Assembly (NCBI GenBank): GCA_026261815.1
Contig: JAMPIT010000493.1
Coordinates: forward strand, 1,701,001-1,765,000
Source: Monarcha castaneiventris obscurior
Taxonomy: Eukaryota > Chordata > Aves > Passeriformes > Monarchidae
Direction: 5' to 3'
DNA: 64,000 bases
The position numbers and the translations under genes were made by a program. Shown here in pieces: positions 10,685-20,987 of this stretch (the first letter of the stretch is position 1; each line of letters opens with the position of its first letter). The notes under the pieces are model-generated. The model was not told the DNA's origin. It made no database searches and saw nothing but the letters and a program-made list of their open reading frames with translations.

Positions 10685-12999
10685 TCACATCCGGGTGTTC
10701 AGGCTGTCCATGTACTCCTGCAGAGCCTGCAGCCGGGCATCGATCTCAGCCAGTTCAGCTGAGGGCTCCTTGGAGTGGTTCTCTTGGGAGGCCAGTGCAG
10801 GATAAAAAGGGTTAACAAAGGCTTGAACTGGGGTATCCCTCAAATATTTATCTCGGGGCTCGGATGGGGCCTCACCTTTACCAGGGCGCTTGCCAGCAGT
10901 CCAGCATGCCGGCAGCTTATGGCTGGCAGCTGGGCGAGGCACCTGGGGGGAGGTTGGGGGTCACCAGTGACCTCGTGCTCCCCCTGCTTTGGGATGCAGG
11001 GCAAGACCCCAGAGGGGTGGGGGAACCCCAAAGGGGCAGCCACTCACCGTACAGGGGCCATTGCAGGATGAAGTGCTCAGGGGTCTCCGTGTACGGGTCA
11101 CTCTCCTGTCCCTACCCAAGGTGGGGGGGTTAAAGCATGCTAGAAGGGATGCCCAAGCATCCTGCCCCACCCCAGCATTACCTGCAGGGCACGGGCTCGG
11201 GGCGCTCATTGGCTTTGCTGCCAGAGCTTGCTCCCAAGCGCCAGCTCCGGGAGCTTTCGGCTGCAGGGAGAAACGGGGATGGGGGGCAGTGAAGGAAGGA
11301 GCCCCAGCACCCAGTGGGTGTGTCCCCAGCCCTCTTCGTGCTCCCCACTGACCCGATGAGCTGTGCCTGTGGCTCCTCGCTGGGCTGGTGCTGCCAGAAG
11401 CCACTCCACGCCGCTGGCTGCAGCCAAGGGAGATGGTGGTAAGGGGGACGGGGGGCAAGGGGGCGAGGAGATCCCCCAAGTGCCAGGGAGGGAAGGTGAC
11501 AAGCTCAGTCACCACCACTTACTTTCTGAGCTCAGCTTCCTTCTGCTGCCGCTGCCGGGCCCTGACAAAGGCAGTGGGGTCAAAGCGTGGTGGGCGGGAG
11601 CCTGGCAGGGGGAGGCAGAGGAGGGGGTCAGGGTGAGCAGGGGGTGAGCCATGTCCTGTCTCCACTCCTGGCCATGTGTCCCCAAGTGTCCCACACCTGC
11701 AGGCGACGGGGATCGTGGCGAGGGGTGGCCCCGACTGCTCCTGTGGCTCTCCAGGGATGCTGAGCGTCGCTCCTGGGGGCGCGGGGCCGGGCTGGCAGAT
11801 TTCTGGCGGCTGCCAAGAGGACCAGTGCCATAAGGTGGGGACAGGGGGACACCCCACGGTCATGAGGGTCCTCCTGCAGGGTTCACCCCGGCCTCACCCC
11901 CTCCTGTAGGAGGCCAGTTCAGCTGTCAGGTTCTTCACCCGCAGCTGCAGCCTCTGCTCCGATGCCTTTGCCTGGGCCAGCTGTGACAGGGAGAAAAAAG
12001 GTTCACTGTGTATCCAACAACCCCTGTCCCTACCAAGAGGACCTTCCTGCCCCCCTCCCAGCCCACCTCTGCAGCCAGCCGCTGGTACTCGCGCTGGTGC
12101 CGGGCCTCTGCCGCCCGCTTCTCCTCCAGTGCCCGCCACAGCCTGGGGGAATGGCAGGGGGTGGTCTGGGGCTTCCTTCCTCACCCTGTGAAACAGGAAC
12201 CCCCCGAACCCTTCCGGATGTCCCCGGCCCCACTCACGCGTCCCGCAAGCGCTGGGTCTCATCCAGGCGCTGGGCCCGGAGCTGCGCCAGCTGCTCCTGG
12301 AGCTCCCGCACCAGCGCCACAAGGTCCGGCCGCCCCGCATAGGGCAGCGGCAGCGGGTAATGGATCCTGGAGGAGAGCACGTGGAGGAGGTGAGGCTGGA
12401 GTCACTCCCCTGTGACCCCTGCCTGGCGTCCCCTGTCACCTATCGAACTCCACCGAGTAGATGAGGATGAGGTAGCGCTTGGCGTTGAGGGGGGAAGAGG
12501 AGGAAGGGGGAGGCCGGGTGATTGCCCCCACTTTCCGGCTATGCAGGGTTTCCAAGTCGGTGTAGGTGAGGAGCTCCAGGCTGACCGACTCGCTGCTCTG
12601 CAGGAAGTTTGAAAAGCAGGAGGGCTCGGTGGGACACACACCCCACCCCACGTAGCCCCAAAACGCCGTGTTGGGGAGCTGCACGGCCACACCTGCGTCA
12701 GCGCCGACTCCAGCATGCTGCAGAAGATGCCAAACTGCTTGAAATTCCCCGTTTTGCGGGTCAGGTCCTCGATGACTGCAAGAAGGGCAGTATCTCGGTC
12801 AGTGCCAGTCGTGGGAAGTCCCCTCATCCCCCCACGAGCTCCGGCACTCACAGGCGGCATCGAACTCGCCCCTCCACAGGTCGGCGGTGCCGTGAGCCTC
12901 TACCTCCACCCGCAAGGTCGAGCGGGCCAGCGTCACCCGCACCGTGTGTGCTCCGGGCCGGAAAGCGCAGTCGGCCTGCAGGAACCGCGGCTCCGCCAT
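10685..12999 (-). CDS. CCDC61: CCDC61, centrosomal/basal-body coiled-coil protein (VFL3 homologue)
   Basis: Thirteen coding exons with GT-AG sites and consistent phases: 12,999-12,852; 12,775-12,693; 12,597-12,438 (donor near 12,437); 12,366-12,238; 12,142-12,067; 11,980-11,898; 11,809-11,697; 11,601-11,523; 11,417-11,353; 11,260-11,182; 11,111-11,048; 10,942-10,876 (an alternative donor would end it at 10,882); 10,827-10,685. The N-terminal globular head, XRCC4/SAS-6-like in the family, contains DLWRGEFDAA, IEDLTRKTGNFKQFGIFCSM, ESVSLELLTYTDLETL and KRYLILIYSVEFDRIHYPLP. A coiled coil follows (ALWRALEEKRAAEARHQREY, then LRVKNLTAELASYRR), next an Arg/Ser-rich linker with RFDPTAFVRARQRQ, and finally LAEIDARLQALQEYMDSLN. 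Each segment matches human CCDC61 in order. The protein organises centriole and basal-body appendages. Confidence 0.92.
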
Positions 13000-13459
13000 G
13001 CTGCGAGGGGTCTGTGGGGAGACAGGGGCACCCCAGGAGTACAGAGGGCACCCCCAGAAGATGGAGAGGGCACCCTCGGAAAGGGGAGGAGGGCTCGGGA
13101 CAGGTGAGCTGCGGTGGGTGCTGGGGTGGTGAGTGCAGAGCGGGAGCGCGCTGGCGGGGTAAGAAGGAAGGGAGGCCACAACACCACGGGAGGTGACCAG
13201 AGAGAACCTTAAGAGCTTTTGGCAAGTTGGGCCCTGCTTGGGGCGGGCGCAGCTTTGAAGGGGTGGCGAGAACACAGAGGAACACGGGGAGACCCACGGG
13301 CTCGGGCCTGCTGCCTGGAGAACAGCGGGAGGCGCAGGGCTCCGGGGGCCTGTTCTGGGGGTACCGAGGGAAGGGAACTGGGGGTGTGCTTTGGGCGCAG
13401 CGGGACGGCGTTGGCCCGGGACAGATCCCGGGACAGCTGCTGGGAACGGACCCGCCGCG

Positions 13460-13800
13460 GTCGGAAGAGGCTCACCGCCCGCCGCCATCTGCCGCGCCTC
13501 AGCCGCGCCCCGCCCCGCCCGCCGCGCCCCATTGGCTGCCCGCAGCCCCGCCCCCCCACCCGCGCTGTCTCATTGGCTGGCCGCACCGCTCCGCCGCTCA
13601 TTGGCTGCCGGCGCTGCCCGTCATCGCAATGCCGTTACTGCTCTGCCCGCCCACTGCTGCCCGCCAGCCTCCCGCTATCATTGGCTGTCAGGCGAAGCCC
13701 GCCCCCGCCTCCGCAGTACCATTGGTTACTGCGGCTGTCAGTCATCCTGAAAAGGGACGGGGCCACGCCTACCTGTGGCAGGCCCCGCCCTTTCCCTCGC
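13460..13800 (-). promoter_or_regulatory. CCDC61: CCDC61 promoter with untranslated exon 1 and five CCAAT boxes
   Basis: ATTGG occurs five times in one orientation: 13,531, 13,572, 13,600, 13,680 and 13,721. All read CCAAT on the CCDC61 strand, and they are interspersed with GC boxes (CCCCGCCCC). A donor GGGCG|GTGAGC at 13,476/13,475 marks the end of a first exon, which splices to CCCCACAG|ACC near 13,011, twelve bases before the main ATG. The layout is a TATA-less NF-Y/Sp1-type housekeeping promoter. It may also fire the other way, but no divergent gene is visible. Confidence 0.7.
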
Positions 13801-14382
13801 GGGGCCTTTAAATCGGAACTTTAAAAACACAGCATAAATGTGATTTTGTAGCATGAAAGTGTCGGTTTGGACCTTAAATTGACTATTTGGCTTCCCAAGT
13901 GTAGGTTTTGGTGATTTACAGGTGGTGCTGTTTTCCCTACTTTTGAGGACTGAAAAACCCCCCTACTTCAGTTCAGATTCAACCCCCCTACATTTGGGGT
14001 TGAATCTGAAGAACAATCAGAATCCAAAGAAAATCTTCGGACCTTCAACACTGGCAGAGGCAGGACGAGAGGCGCAGGGCACAGATCCAGACGCAGAATG
14101 ACTGGAGAGGAGATGTTTTTTAGTGTTTGTGGGTTGGTGATGGGGCTCCTTGGGCGGGTTCTGGGGTCTGTGCCTGGGCAGGGCCCAGAGGCCAGCTGGG
14201 CACTGCTGTGTTGGGATTGCCTCGGATCCTTGCACACCCTGAAGAGCTCTGCCTCACCCAAAGGCCTCCCAGGGCCACGCTCCTGTTGCCTCCTAAGCCC
14301 CCACGCTGGTCCCTGCTGTGCCTTGGCAAGCAGCAGGAGCTCCCCTTGGAGAGGGGCAGCAGGTGGTATTAAGGACAGAGGG
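13801..14382. other. Intergenic DNA with a perfect 15-bp palindrome
   Basis: No gene is recognised. A 15-base arm at 13,972-13,986 is repeated exactly in reverse complement at 13,996-14,010 with a 9-base loop. The 143-residue minus-strand frame at 13,968-14,399 runs into an LTR and resembles nothing I know. Confidence 0.5.
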
Positions 14383-14966
14383 TTTAGTATATGATACAAA
14401 ATAATTCGTGCTAAAATTTTAAAGATGACAGCATTTTACTGAGGCTGAGAAAAGCACAAAGAAGTGACCGGTAGAATTGTTCTGTTCAAGGGTTTCTGTC
14501 TGAATAAGCCCCAGCAAGGTGCATTCTAATTACATTCCACAGATAAGCATTTCGTGGGATTTCCTCGTCTGGCAGAGCTCCAGGATGTGTGTGTATATAC
14601 AGAAATATAGTTCCAAAATGTATGTATAAACAACAATAATATACTTTCACCAAAAGATAATTCCAACAGCAAAAAATCAACTCCTAATTTCAAGAACTGT
14701 CATCAGACGTGATAAAAAAACCAGAAAAATATATTGTTGTATTAAAAAAATAAAACTAAGAAAGAAAAAAAAAAGTATAAAAAGCACTTCAGAGAAACCG
14801 CAGCCGTGAACAAGCAAAATTCAAACCAATCAAGGTCAGAACTCAGCTCACCCAACACCGATCGCTGGGCTTGGTGTTGCTTTGCTTTGTGGCTCTTTCC
14901 AAATTTTATACTTTAATTATTAATAAATTCTCTTTAATCATAATATTAATTAGCTCGTTTATAACA
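14383..14966 (+). mobile_element. Solo LTR, family D copy 2, perfect 5-bp target duplication
   Basis: This 584-bp sister of 8,395-8,977 begins TTTAGTATATGATAC and ends CGTTTATAACA. GAGGG stands on both sides (14,378-14,382 and 14,967-14,971). It carries a TATA-like GTATAAAAAG near 14,775 and no internal viral sequence. Confidence 0.87.
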
Positions 14967-14985
14967 GAGGGTTACTCTGATAAAA

Positions 14986-15575
14986 TGATACGCAGGAAAG
15001 ACTCCACTACTGGAATAAGTAGTAAAGTAGGGATGTTTATTCCAGCTGGGACGCATGGGGGATAATTCCTCCCAAGTCATGCGTGCCCACAGCTGCATTC
15101 AGCTCGGTATAAATCGGGTTACAAACTCCATATTCATTAAGTTTCCCAATACACCGATACATATTCATTACCTAGCCCCGCCTAGCCTCATTTCTATTAT
15201 AATGAGCCCAAATTTCATTTGCATCAGCATTGCGCTTGCGCAGTGTCGTCTGGTGGTCGTGGGCAGGGGTCTCCGGGATGAAGTAAGAGTCTTCCTCAGA
15301 TGAAGTAAAAGAGTCTTCCTCCTTCTGAACTTTTCACCTTGCTTCCCTGCGCGTGCTCTTTATGTCCCTGGCCCAAGTCCAAACTTCAGGGCTGGTTTAA
15401 GTTAGTTTTAGGTTCGAAAACAGGATCTTTGGTCAAGATTCCTTCTCTGTATCAATAGTCTTACATCTTCTCATTCTGCTTGGTTAGGCACAGTAAGTGT
15501 TGAGCAAGCTGTGTGCCTTGTTTTTAACAAACAGCATCTTAGTAAATCATTTAACCTCTGATTCCCCCCGATTCA
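14986..15575 (-). mobile_element. Solo LTR, family A copy 2 (reverse), abutting the ADPRH stop codon
   Basis: Reverse complement of 7,480-8,078 over nearly its full length. On the minus strand it starts TGAATCGGGGGG at 15,575, two bases after the ADPRH stop codon, and ends CGTATCA at 14,986. It points the same way as ADPRH and holds AATAAA at 15,041-15,036, so it can supply the ADPRH poly(A) site. Only 19 bp separate it from the family D LTR on the left. No target duplication was found. Confidence 0.85.
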
Positions 15576-15577
15576 AC

Positions 15578-18500
15578 TCATCGTCCGCCCCAGGCCAGCG
15601 CGTGGAGCTGACGGGCAGCGTCGAGCAGGCGCCCGCGGTGCTCGAGGCCGCAGTGCAGCCCCGGCGGGATGGACGCCAGCCCCCCGGCACGCAGCCCCCA
15701 GCAGCCAGCAGCAATGGTGCCCGTCGAGTCGCTGTCCCCGCCGTGCAGCACTGCCCTGGCACACAGCTCTGCCCAGCTCCCACCAGCCGCCAGCACAGCC
15801 TCCAAGGCCACCATGGGCGCGTCGTGACCACTGCGCCCTGGCCACCCTTCCAACGCCCAGCTTAGGTACTCCGTGTCCCGCTCAGCCGGGGAGGGCAGGG
15901 GTGGCACCCGGGGCTTCTGGCCCTCCAGGAGCCCACGGGAGTCCAGGTACCTGCAGAGACGTGGGGATGCTGGGGTCACTGGGGACATTGGTGTCACTGG
16001 ATAATGGGGTAACAAATGACACTGGGGGTCACTGGGCTGTGGCTCTCCAGCAGCCCCTGGGACCCCAGATAGCTGTGGGGACAATGGGGACAATCAGGAA
16101 ACTTGGGGGACAGCATGGCACTGGATGCAGTGGGGACACCAGCAACACCAAGAAAACCCAGTGCCCCAGGAACACAGAGGTCACTGTCCCCGAGGGTGGC
16201 ACCTCTGGCAGGGACACGAGGGACACTGGGTGCCAGCCCTGTGGACAGACTGGGCATCAGGGTCAGCAGTGGCACCAGTGACACCACTGCGATGCCCTGC
16301 CAGGACTGGCAGAGAGCCTGGCTGGCACCAGTGGCACTAATGGACCCCTAAGCCCTTCCCAGTATCCTTCCCAGCCCCTCCTTGTGCTCCCAGTGTCCCC
16401 CCAGAACCCTCACGGTGCCCCCTCACCGGTGCCACGCCTCCCCAAAGAATGGCCAGGCAGCAGCATTGTCCTCCACGGCCACCCCGGTGCCCTCCACGTA
16501 GTCCTGTGCCAGGGGCAGGACCCGCAGCAGCTCAGCCCCCCAGCGCTCTGGGGGCACCCCTCGGCTCCCCAGTGCCCCAAAGAGGGCCACTGCCAGTGCT
16601 CCAAGGTACCCTGTGGGGACAGGGGCTTCAGGGGGATTCTGGGATCCCCTGCTGCCCTCCCCTCCCAGTCTGGCGCTCACCAGTGGGGTGGTGGTGGGTC
16701 ATGCGCCCGCTCTCGATGCTCACCCGGATCAGAGTCGGCAGCTCCCAGGCATGCGGGTACCTGCACTGGCATCAGACCAGTCCCCACTCCCCTGGTCCTG
16801 TATTTCCAGCCTCATCCCCATTCCCCACTCCCCTGGTCCTGTATTTCCAGCCTCATCCCCATTCCCACACCACCACCCTTGTCCTGCTGTCCCTGCTGTG
16901 CCCATTCTCTTGGCCCCATCACTTCCATGTCCCACTCTGAGCTGCTCTGTGACCTGTGTCCCTCTTCCCTATTGCTGTCCCCATGTTCTCTGTCCCCAAC
17001 CTCCCAGCCCCAGCACCACGTCCCCAAGCCCTGGGCCTTGTCCTCTCCAGCTCCACCAACTCCCTGTCCCCAGCCCACTCTGTGTGCTTCCTCTCCTTGT
17101 GACATCCTCATGTCCCTCTTACCCTACTCCCATCCCTCCATGTCCCCTTCCCTCCAGCTCTGACACCCCCATTTCCCCAGTCCAAACATCCTCATGTCCC
17201 CACTCCCCCTGCTCCGACACCCCCTTATCCCCATCCCCTGTCCCCGATGTCCCTGTCCCTCCCTGTGTCCCCCATTCCACCCATTCTGACACATCCCTGT
17301 CCCCACCCTGTTGCCATCCCCCCAGCTCTGACACCCCCATCCCTGTCCCCACCCTGTCACCATCCCCCCAACCTGATACCCCCATCCCTGTCCCCACACG
17401 TCCCCCCATGTCCCCGTCCCCACCTGAGGCCGATGGCCAGGCTGCGCATGGCGGCCCCGCAGCCGGTGCCACGGGGATTGAAGGGGATGCGATAGCCCTC
17501 GGGCTGCCCTGGCCGCAGCTGCGAGGTGCCTGGGAGGACACGGGGGAGTGAGGCTCCCTGAGCCCCCCCTGCCTCTCCCCGAATCCTTGGGCTCTGCTCA
17601 CCTAGGATGCTGCTGGGTCCGGGCTTGCGTCCCTCCATGTCCCCCATGGCGGCCACGTATCGGCGGGCCAGCTCCTGCAGGAGGGCTTCCCCCTCCAGGC
17701 CTGTGCAGGGGTGTGAAAACTCACTTGGGTTACCCAGACTGGCAGGGAGAGGCCCCATGCACACCCCAAAACTGAAGGGGAAGGAGAAGAACCCCACTGC
17801 ACCACCCCCAAAAGTGTGGGGAAATGGAACACTGTCCCACAGATCCCCCTGGGGGGGGAAGCAGGACAAGTTTCGTGGAGAAACGGGGAATCCTCCTGAG
17901 CACTCCAAATTGAGTGAGAAAAGGGTACCCTGCCAGGTTCCCAAAGTGGGAGGGGGAAATGTCCCTGTCTCCAGCACCCAGTATGGGAGGAAAGGGCACA
18001 TAAATGAGGAAAACCACACAGACACAGACACACACTGTCCACGCCACCCCCACCCAGAGGAAACGAGGATACACATTCCCTCAAGCCTCACTGGAAACCC
18101 CTAAAAGTGGGGTGGGGAAGCGGAATTAAAATGCCCCAAACCCCCTGCAGAGCTGGACAAAGCCCCCCAAAAAGCCCCTCCCAGCAACCTTCCCGTCTGC
18201 TATCTCAGGGGTATAATGGGGGCCTCTGACATATCCCAGGGCTGTAAGGGGATACCCCCAGACACCCACCCACCCTGCAGCCCAAGGAACAGGACAGGCA
18301 CCCCCCACTCCCTAAGGGATATAACGAGGACACCCCCCCTCCATTGCCAGCCTGGGGTACAACAGGGACCCCAACCCCAGGGACCCATCCCTTGTGTCAG
18401 TGGGGTGTCCCAGAGTCCCCCCCACCTGTGGCCAGGCCCTCGGCAGTGGCAAGGTGCAGGATGGTGTCATCGCTGACGGGCCACTCGGGGGGCTCTAGGC

Positions 18501-18726
18501 TGATGGCTGCCAGCCCTCCCAGCTCGGCCAGCTCGGCATGGATCTGGGGGCCCGAGGTGCAGTATTCCCAGCGGCCTGCCCGGTACCCCAGAGCGTCCCC
18601 CACCCCGCTGAGCACCATGGCTGCCTCGTAGGTTTCCACCGAGGGCACCCTGCAGGAACAGAGGGTTCAGGGGCTGCTGGCAGCAGAGGGGCCCCGGGGA
18701 CCCCGGTGCACTCACGTCTCCTCCAT
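15578..18726 (-). CDS. ADPRH: ADPRH (ARH1), ADP-ribosylarginine hydrolase
   Basis: Seven exons with consistent phase: 18,726-18,716 (only MEE plus two bases); 18,649-18,426; 17,700-17,602; 17,529-17,424; 16,760-16,681; 16,610-16,427; 15,950-15,578. The sum is 1,077 nt, 358 residues; human ARH1 has 357. Recognisable blocks in order are [93 protein letters not shown] and [12 protein letters not shown]. The metal-binding acidic pairs SDDT and GGDSDST are intact, which separates it from inactive ADPRHL1 (SDNT and GGESAAT). The enzyme removes mono-ADP-ribose from arginine in the cytosol. The C-terminus stops about eight residues short of human ARH1, right at an LTR. The next gene to the left, CCDC61, runs in the same direction. 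Confidence 0.92.
16781..16862. repeat. Perfect 41-bp tandem duplication in ADPRH intron
   Basis: Two identical 41-base units, each starting TCCCCACTCCCCTGG, sit end to end at 16,781-16,821 and 16,822-16,862, in the intron just upstream of exon 5. Confidence 0.95.
16863..17423. repeat. C-rich (plus) / G-rich (minus) degenerate minisatellite in ADPRH intron 4
   Basis: Repeated phrases such as CCCCCATCCCTGTCCCCAC fill about 550 bp. The transcribed RNA is therefore rich in GGGGACAGGGATGGGG, able to form G-quadruplexes. Long Pro/Ser frames here (for example 16,613-17,551) come from this composition and are not genes. Confidence 0.75.
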
Positions 18727-19560
18727 GGTTCGGCAGCTGGGGACGCCTGTCAGGCTCAGGGCATGGGGCCAGTGCTGGCCAGGGGCCCTTAAGGGGACCA
18801 GAACATCCCAGGGATGTGGGGTACAGGGCTGCTGCCCCCACAGCGAGGGGAAGAAGCAGGGAGGGACTCCAGGGGCATCCTGGGTGGGGGAGGCAGAGGG
18901 AAGAGAGGCTCCAGGGCGGCCCCAAAGGACAGCAAGGGCTTTTTAAGACCCAAACCCTCTTTTGGAGGGTCCAAAGCCCTCTTTTACCAAAGCTTCCACT
19001 GGAGTGCCTGAAGCCCTCTAGTCCGCACCAAAGCTTCACTTCCTGCAGCCAGAGGGGTTCACCTCCATTGCAGGATCCCCAAGGTCATTTGTAGCATCTC
19101 ACCTACTAATTTTTTTCATACCTAAAGCCTCCGTTTTTGGGCCAAAATCCTATTTTTTGGGCTCCCAACCTCTCTTTTATTACCGGTGACTATTTTTAGG
19201 GCACAGAGTTTCATCTGTTCGGTCCAAACCCTCATTTGTCAGACAAAAGTCCTGCTTAGGCTACAAATCTACATTGAGATGGTCCTAAACCTCATGTTTT
19301 CTTCCCAAGGCCTTAGTTCTGACTTCCTAATCAGCTCTTTTTAGGCTACAAAGTCTCATTTTTAGTGTCCAAAGAATCTGTTTCAGTTCACAAATTCTGT
19401 TTCTGTGAGTTCCAAGAAGGGTTTTTCCTCTCCAAAGCCTTCTTTTCAGGCAATTTGGCTCTTGTCCCAGTTTCAAAAAAAAAACCGAACAACCAAACCC
19501 CTGTTCTTTCTTGCTTGGTCACACTCTACAGAAATTAAAGTGCCACCTCAGACAGGGTTT
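18727..19560. repeat. ADPRH upstream region passing into a degenerate tandem repeat
   Basis: After the ADPRH start the sequence holds its presumed 5' UTR and promoter. From about 18,945 a loose repeat of roughly 35-45 bp appears, with recurring CCAAA-CC-CTTTT-GGG phrases such as ACCCTCTTTTGGAGGGTCC. A closely related segment lies at about 26,400-26,600, on the far side of the USP gene. Confidence 0.6.
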
Positions 19561-19905
19561 GGTTCTGAAGGCACGTTTACTGTTTGAGTCATAACCTCCA
19601 GGTTGATGCTCATGAAATAATAGAATTCTCAATAATTGGTGAAACCAGGAGGGGCACCAACTAAACTTCCACACTGGGCTTCCGGAGGGCAGACCTCGGC
19701 CTTTTCAAGAAGCTGATTTGGAAAGTTCCTTGGGAAACAGCCCTTAAAAACAAAGGGTTCCGGAAGGATGGATGCATTTCAAGAAAGAAATCTTGAAGGC
19801 ACAGCAGCAGCCTGTCCCTGTGTGCCAAAAGATGAGCTGTCAGGGACGACTGGCCTGGATGAGTAAGGAACCTCTGAAGGAACTTCTGTTCTTCGTGTCC
19901 AAGCC

Positions 19906-20206
19906 TCACTGTGGATGAGTGACCATCTGGCAGAGCTGTCTGAGTTCCTGCAATGTCTCCCTGAGCGCTTCCTTATTAGAGGCAGCACTCCGAGGAGAGT
20001 CAGGGCAGTCTGCTGGGGCTCTTTGTGCAAGCTGCTCCCTACTGGGGTCACTTTCGGTACTTCCTGCACTCCTCTTCTTCCTCTCTGGCGTTGCAGAAGT
20101 CGGATCATCTCGGATCCTCTGCTCCTCCCTCATCCAGGCTGACAATCTGCCCTTGTCACCGCTGTAGTGGCACGAATCCCTGAGCCTCAGCACCCTCCTC
20201 TGCCAG
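19906..20206 (-). CDS. Possible extra C-terminal exon of the USP-like gene (unproven)
   Basis: An open minus-strand segment follows a possible acceptor (GGGGCAG at about 20,207) and stops at 19,906. It contains WMREEQRIRDDPTSATPERK, then ALRETLQELRQLCQMVTHPQ. The charged, helical text looks more like coding sequence than the surrounding DNA. I do not recognise it. It may be an alternative last exon of the adjacent protease, a remnant of another gene, or chance. Confidence 0.3.
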
Positions 20207-20890
20207 CTTGCTGAGCGTCCTCTCTGCCCCAGCAACCAGACCACGAGTTAAGAAAGGCATTGAACAGGATCAGTCCCTGGCCCTTGGGAGACACCGTTTG
20301 TTCCTGACTCCGTACTTGTCTTGCCGCTGAGCAGCACCCTCAGGGCCTGGCCATCCAGCACTTTCCAGTCACTGTTGGCACATCCAGCCCATGTCCCTTC
20401 GAGTCTGGAGCTGGGCTTGCAAGACAAAGCCAAAGAGAAAAAGGAAAAAGAGCCAGGGGGGCCAGTTGGCTTCCTTTTACAGTTACCTTGGTGCATACCT
20501 CCTACATAGAATAAATGTTTTGAGCTGTTTTGTTCATGCATTCAGAGCCATCTCTTTTGGCCCTCGCCTAGGAAGTGAGCACGAGTGTCAAAGCAGAGCA
20601 GGAATTTGGCTCAGAACAGTGCTGCCCCATCTCTGCAGGACTGTCTCCTCCCATCACATTTCCTATTGTAACAGAGTCAGAATGCTTGAGACAAAACATA
20701 TTTAGGTCTGGTCCTCCACAGGCCAACAAGGGGTTTTAATTCTGGCTTAGGCTTTTCTGACTGTTTCTTCCAAACACGTGGGGTTTTGTTCATTTCAGAT
20801 GCTGCGCTGCTGCATCATCTGGGCTGAAAGTCTGCCCTCATCATGCTGTGTTTGTCTGATGTGCATCTCTGGGATGCTCAGAGCCCCTTA

Positions 20891-20987
20891 CTGACCAGTA
20901 AGGGTTCATGATCTCCACAACCTGGCTCCAGAGCCCTTCACTGACCAGTAAGAGCTCATGATCTCCACAACCCGGCTCCAGAGCCCA
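20891..20987. repeat. 50-bp tandem duplication inside the last USP exon
   Basis: Units 20,891-20,940 and 20,941-20,987 start CTGACCAGTAAG and differ at about three positions. Because 50 is not a multiple of three, the reading frame shifts in the second unit and meets TGA, which sets the protein end. Confidence 0.85.

Noticed and set aside
16613..17551. 312-residue Pro/Ser-rich plus-strand frame
   Set aside because: Produced by the C-rich minisatellite in an ADPRH intron and antisense to ADPRH exons.
15578..18726. Identification as ADPRHL1 rather than ADPRH
   Set aside because: SDDT and GGDSDST acidic residues are intact, as in active ARH1; ADPRHL1 has lost them.
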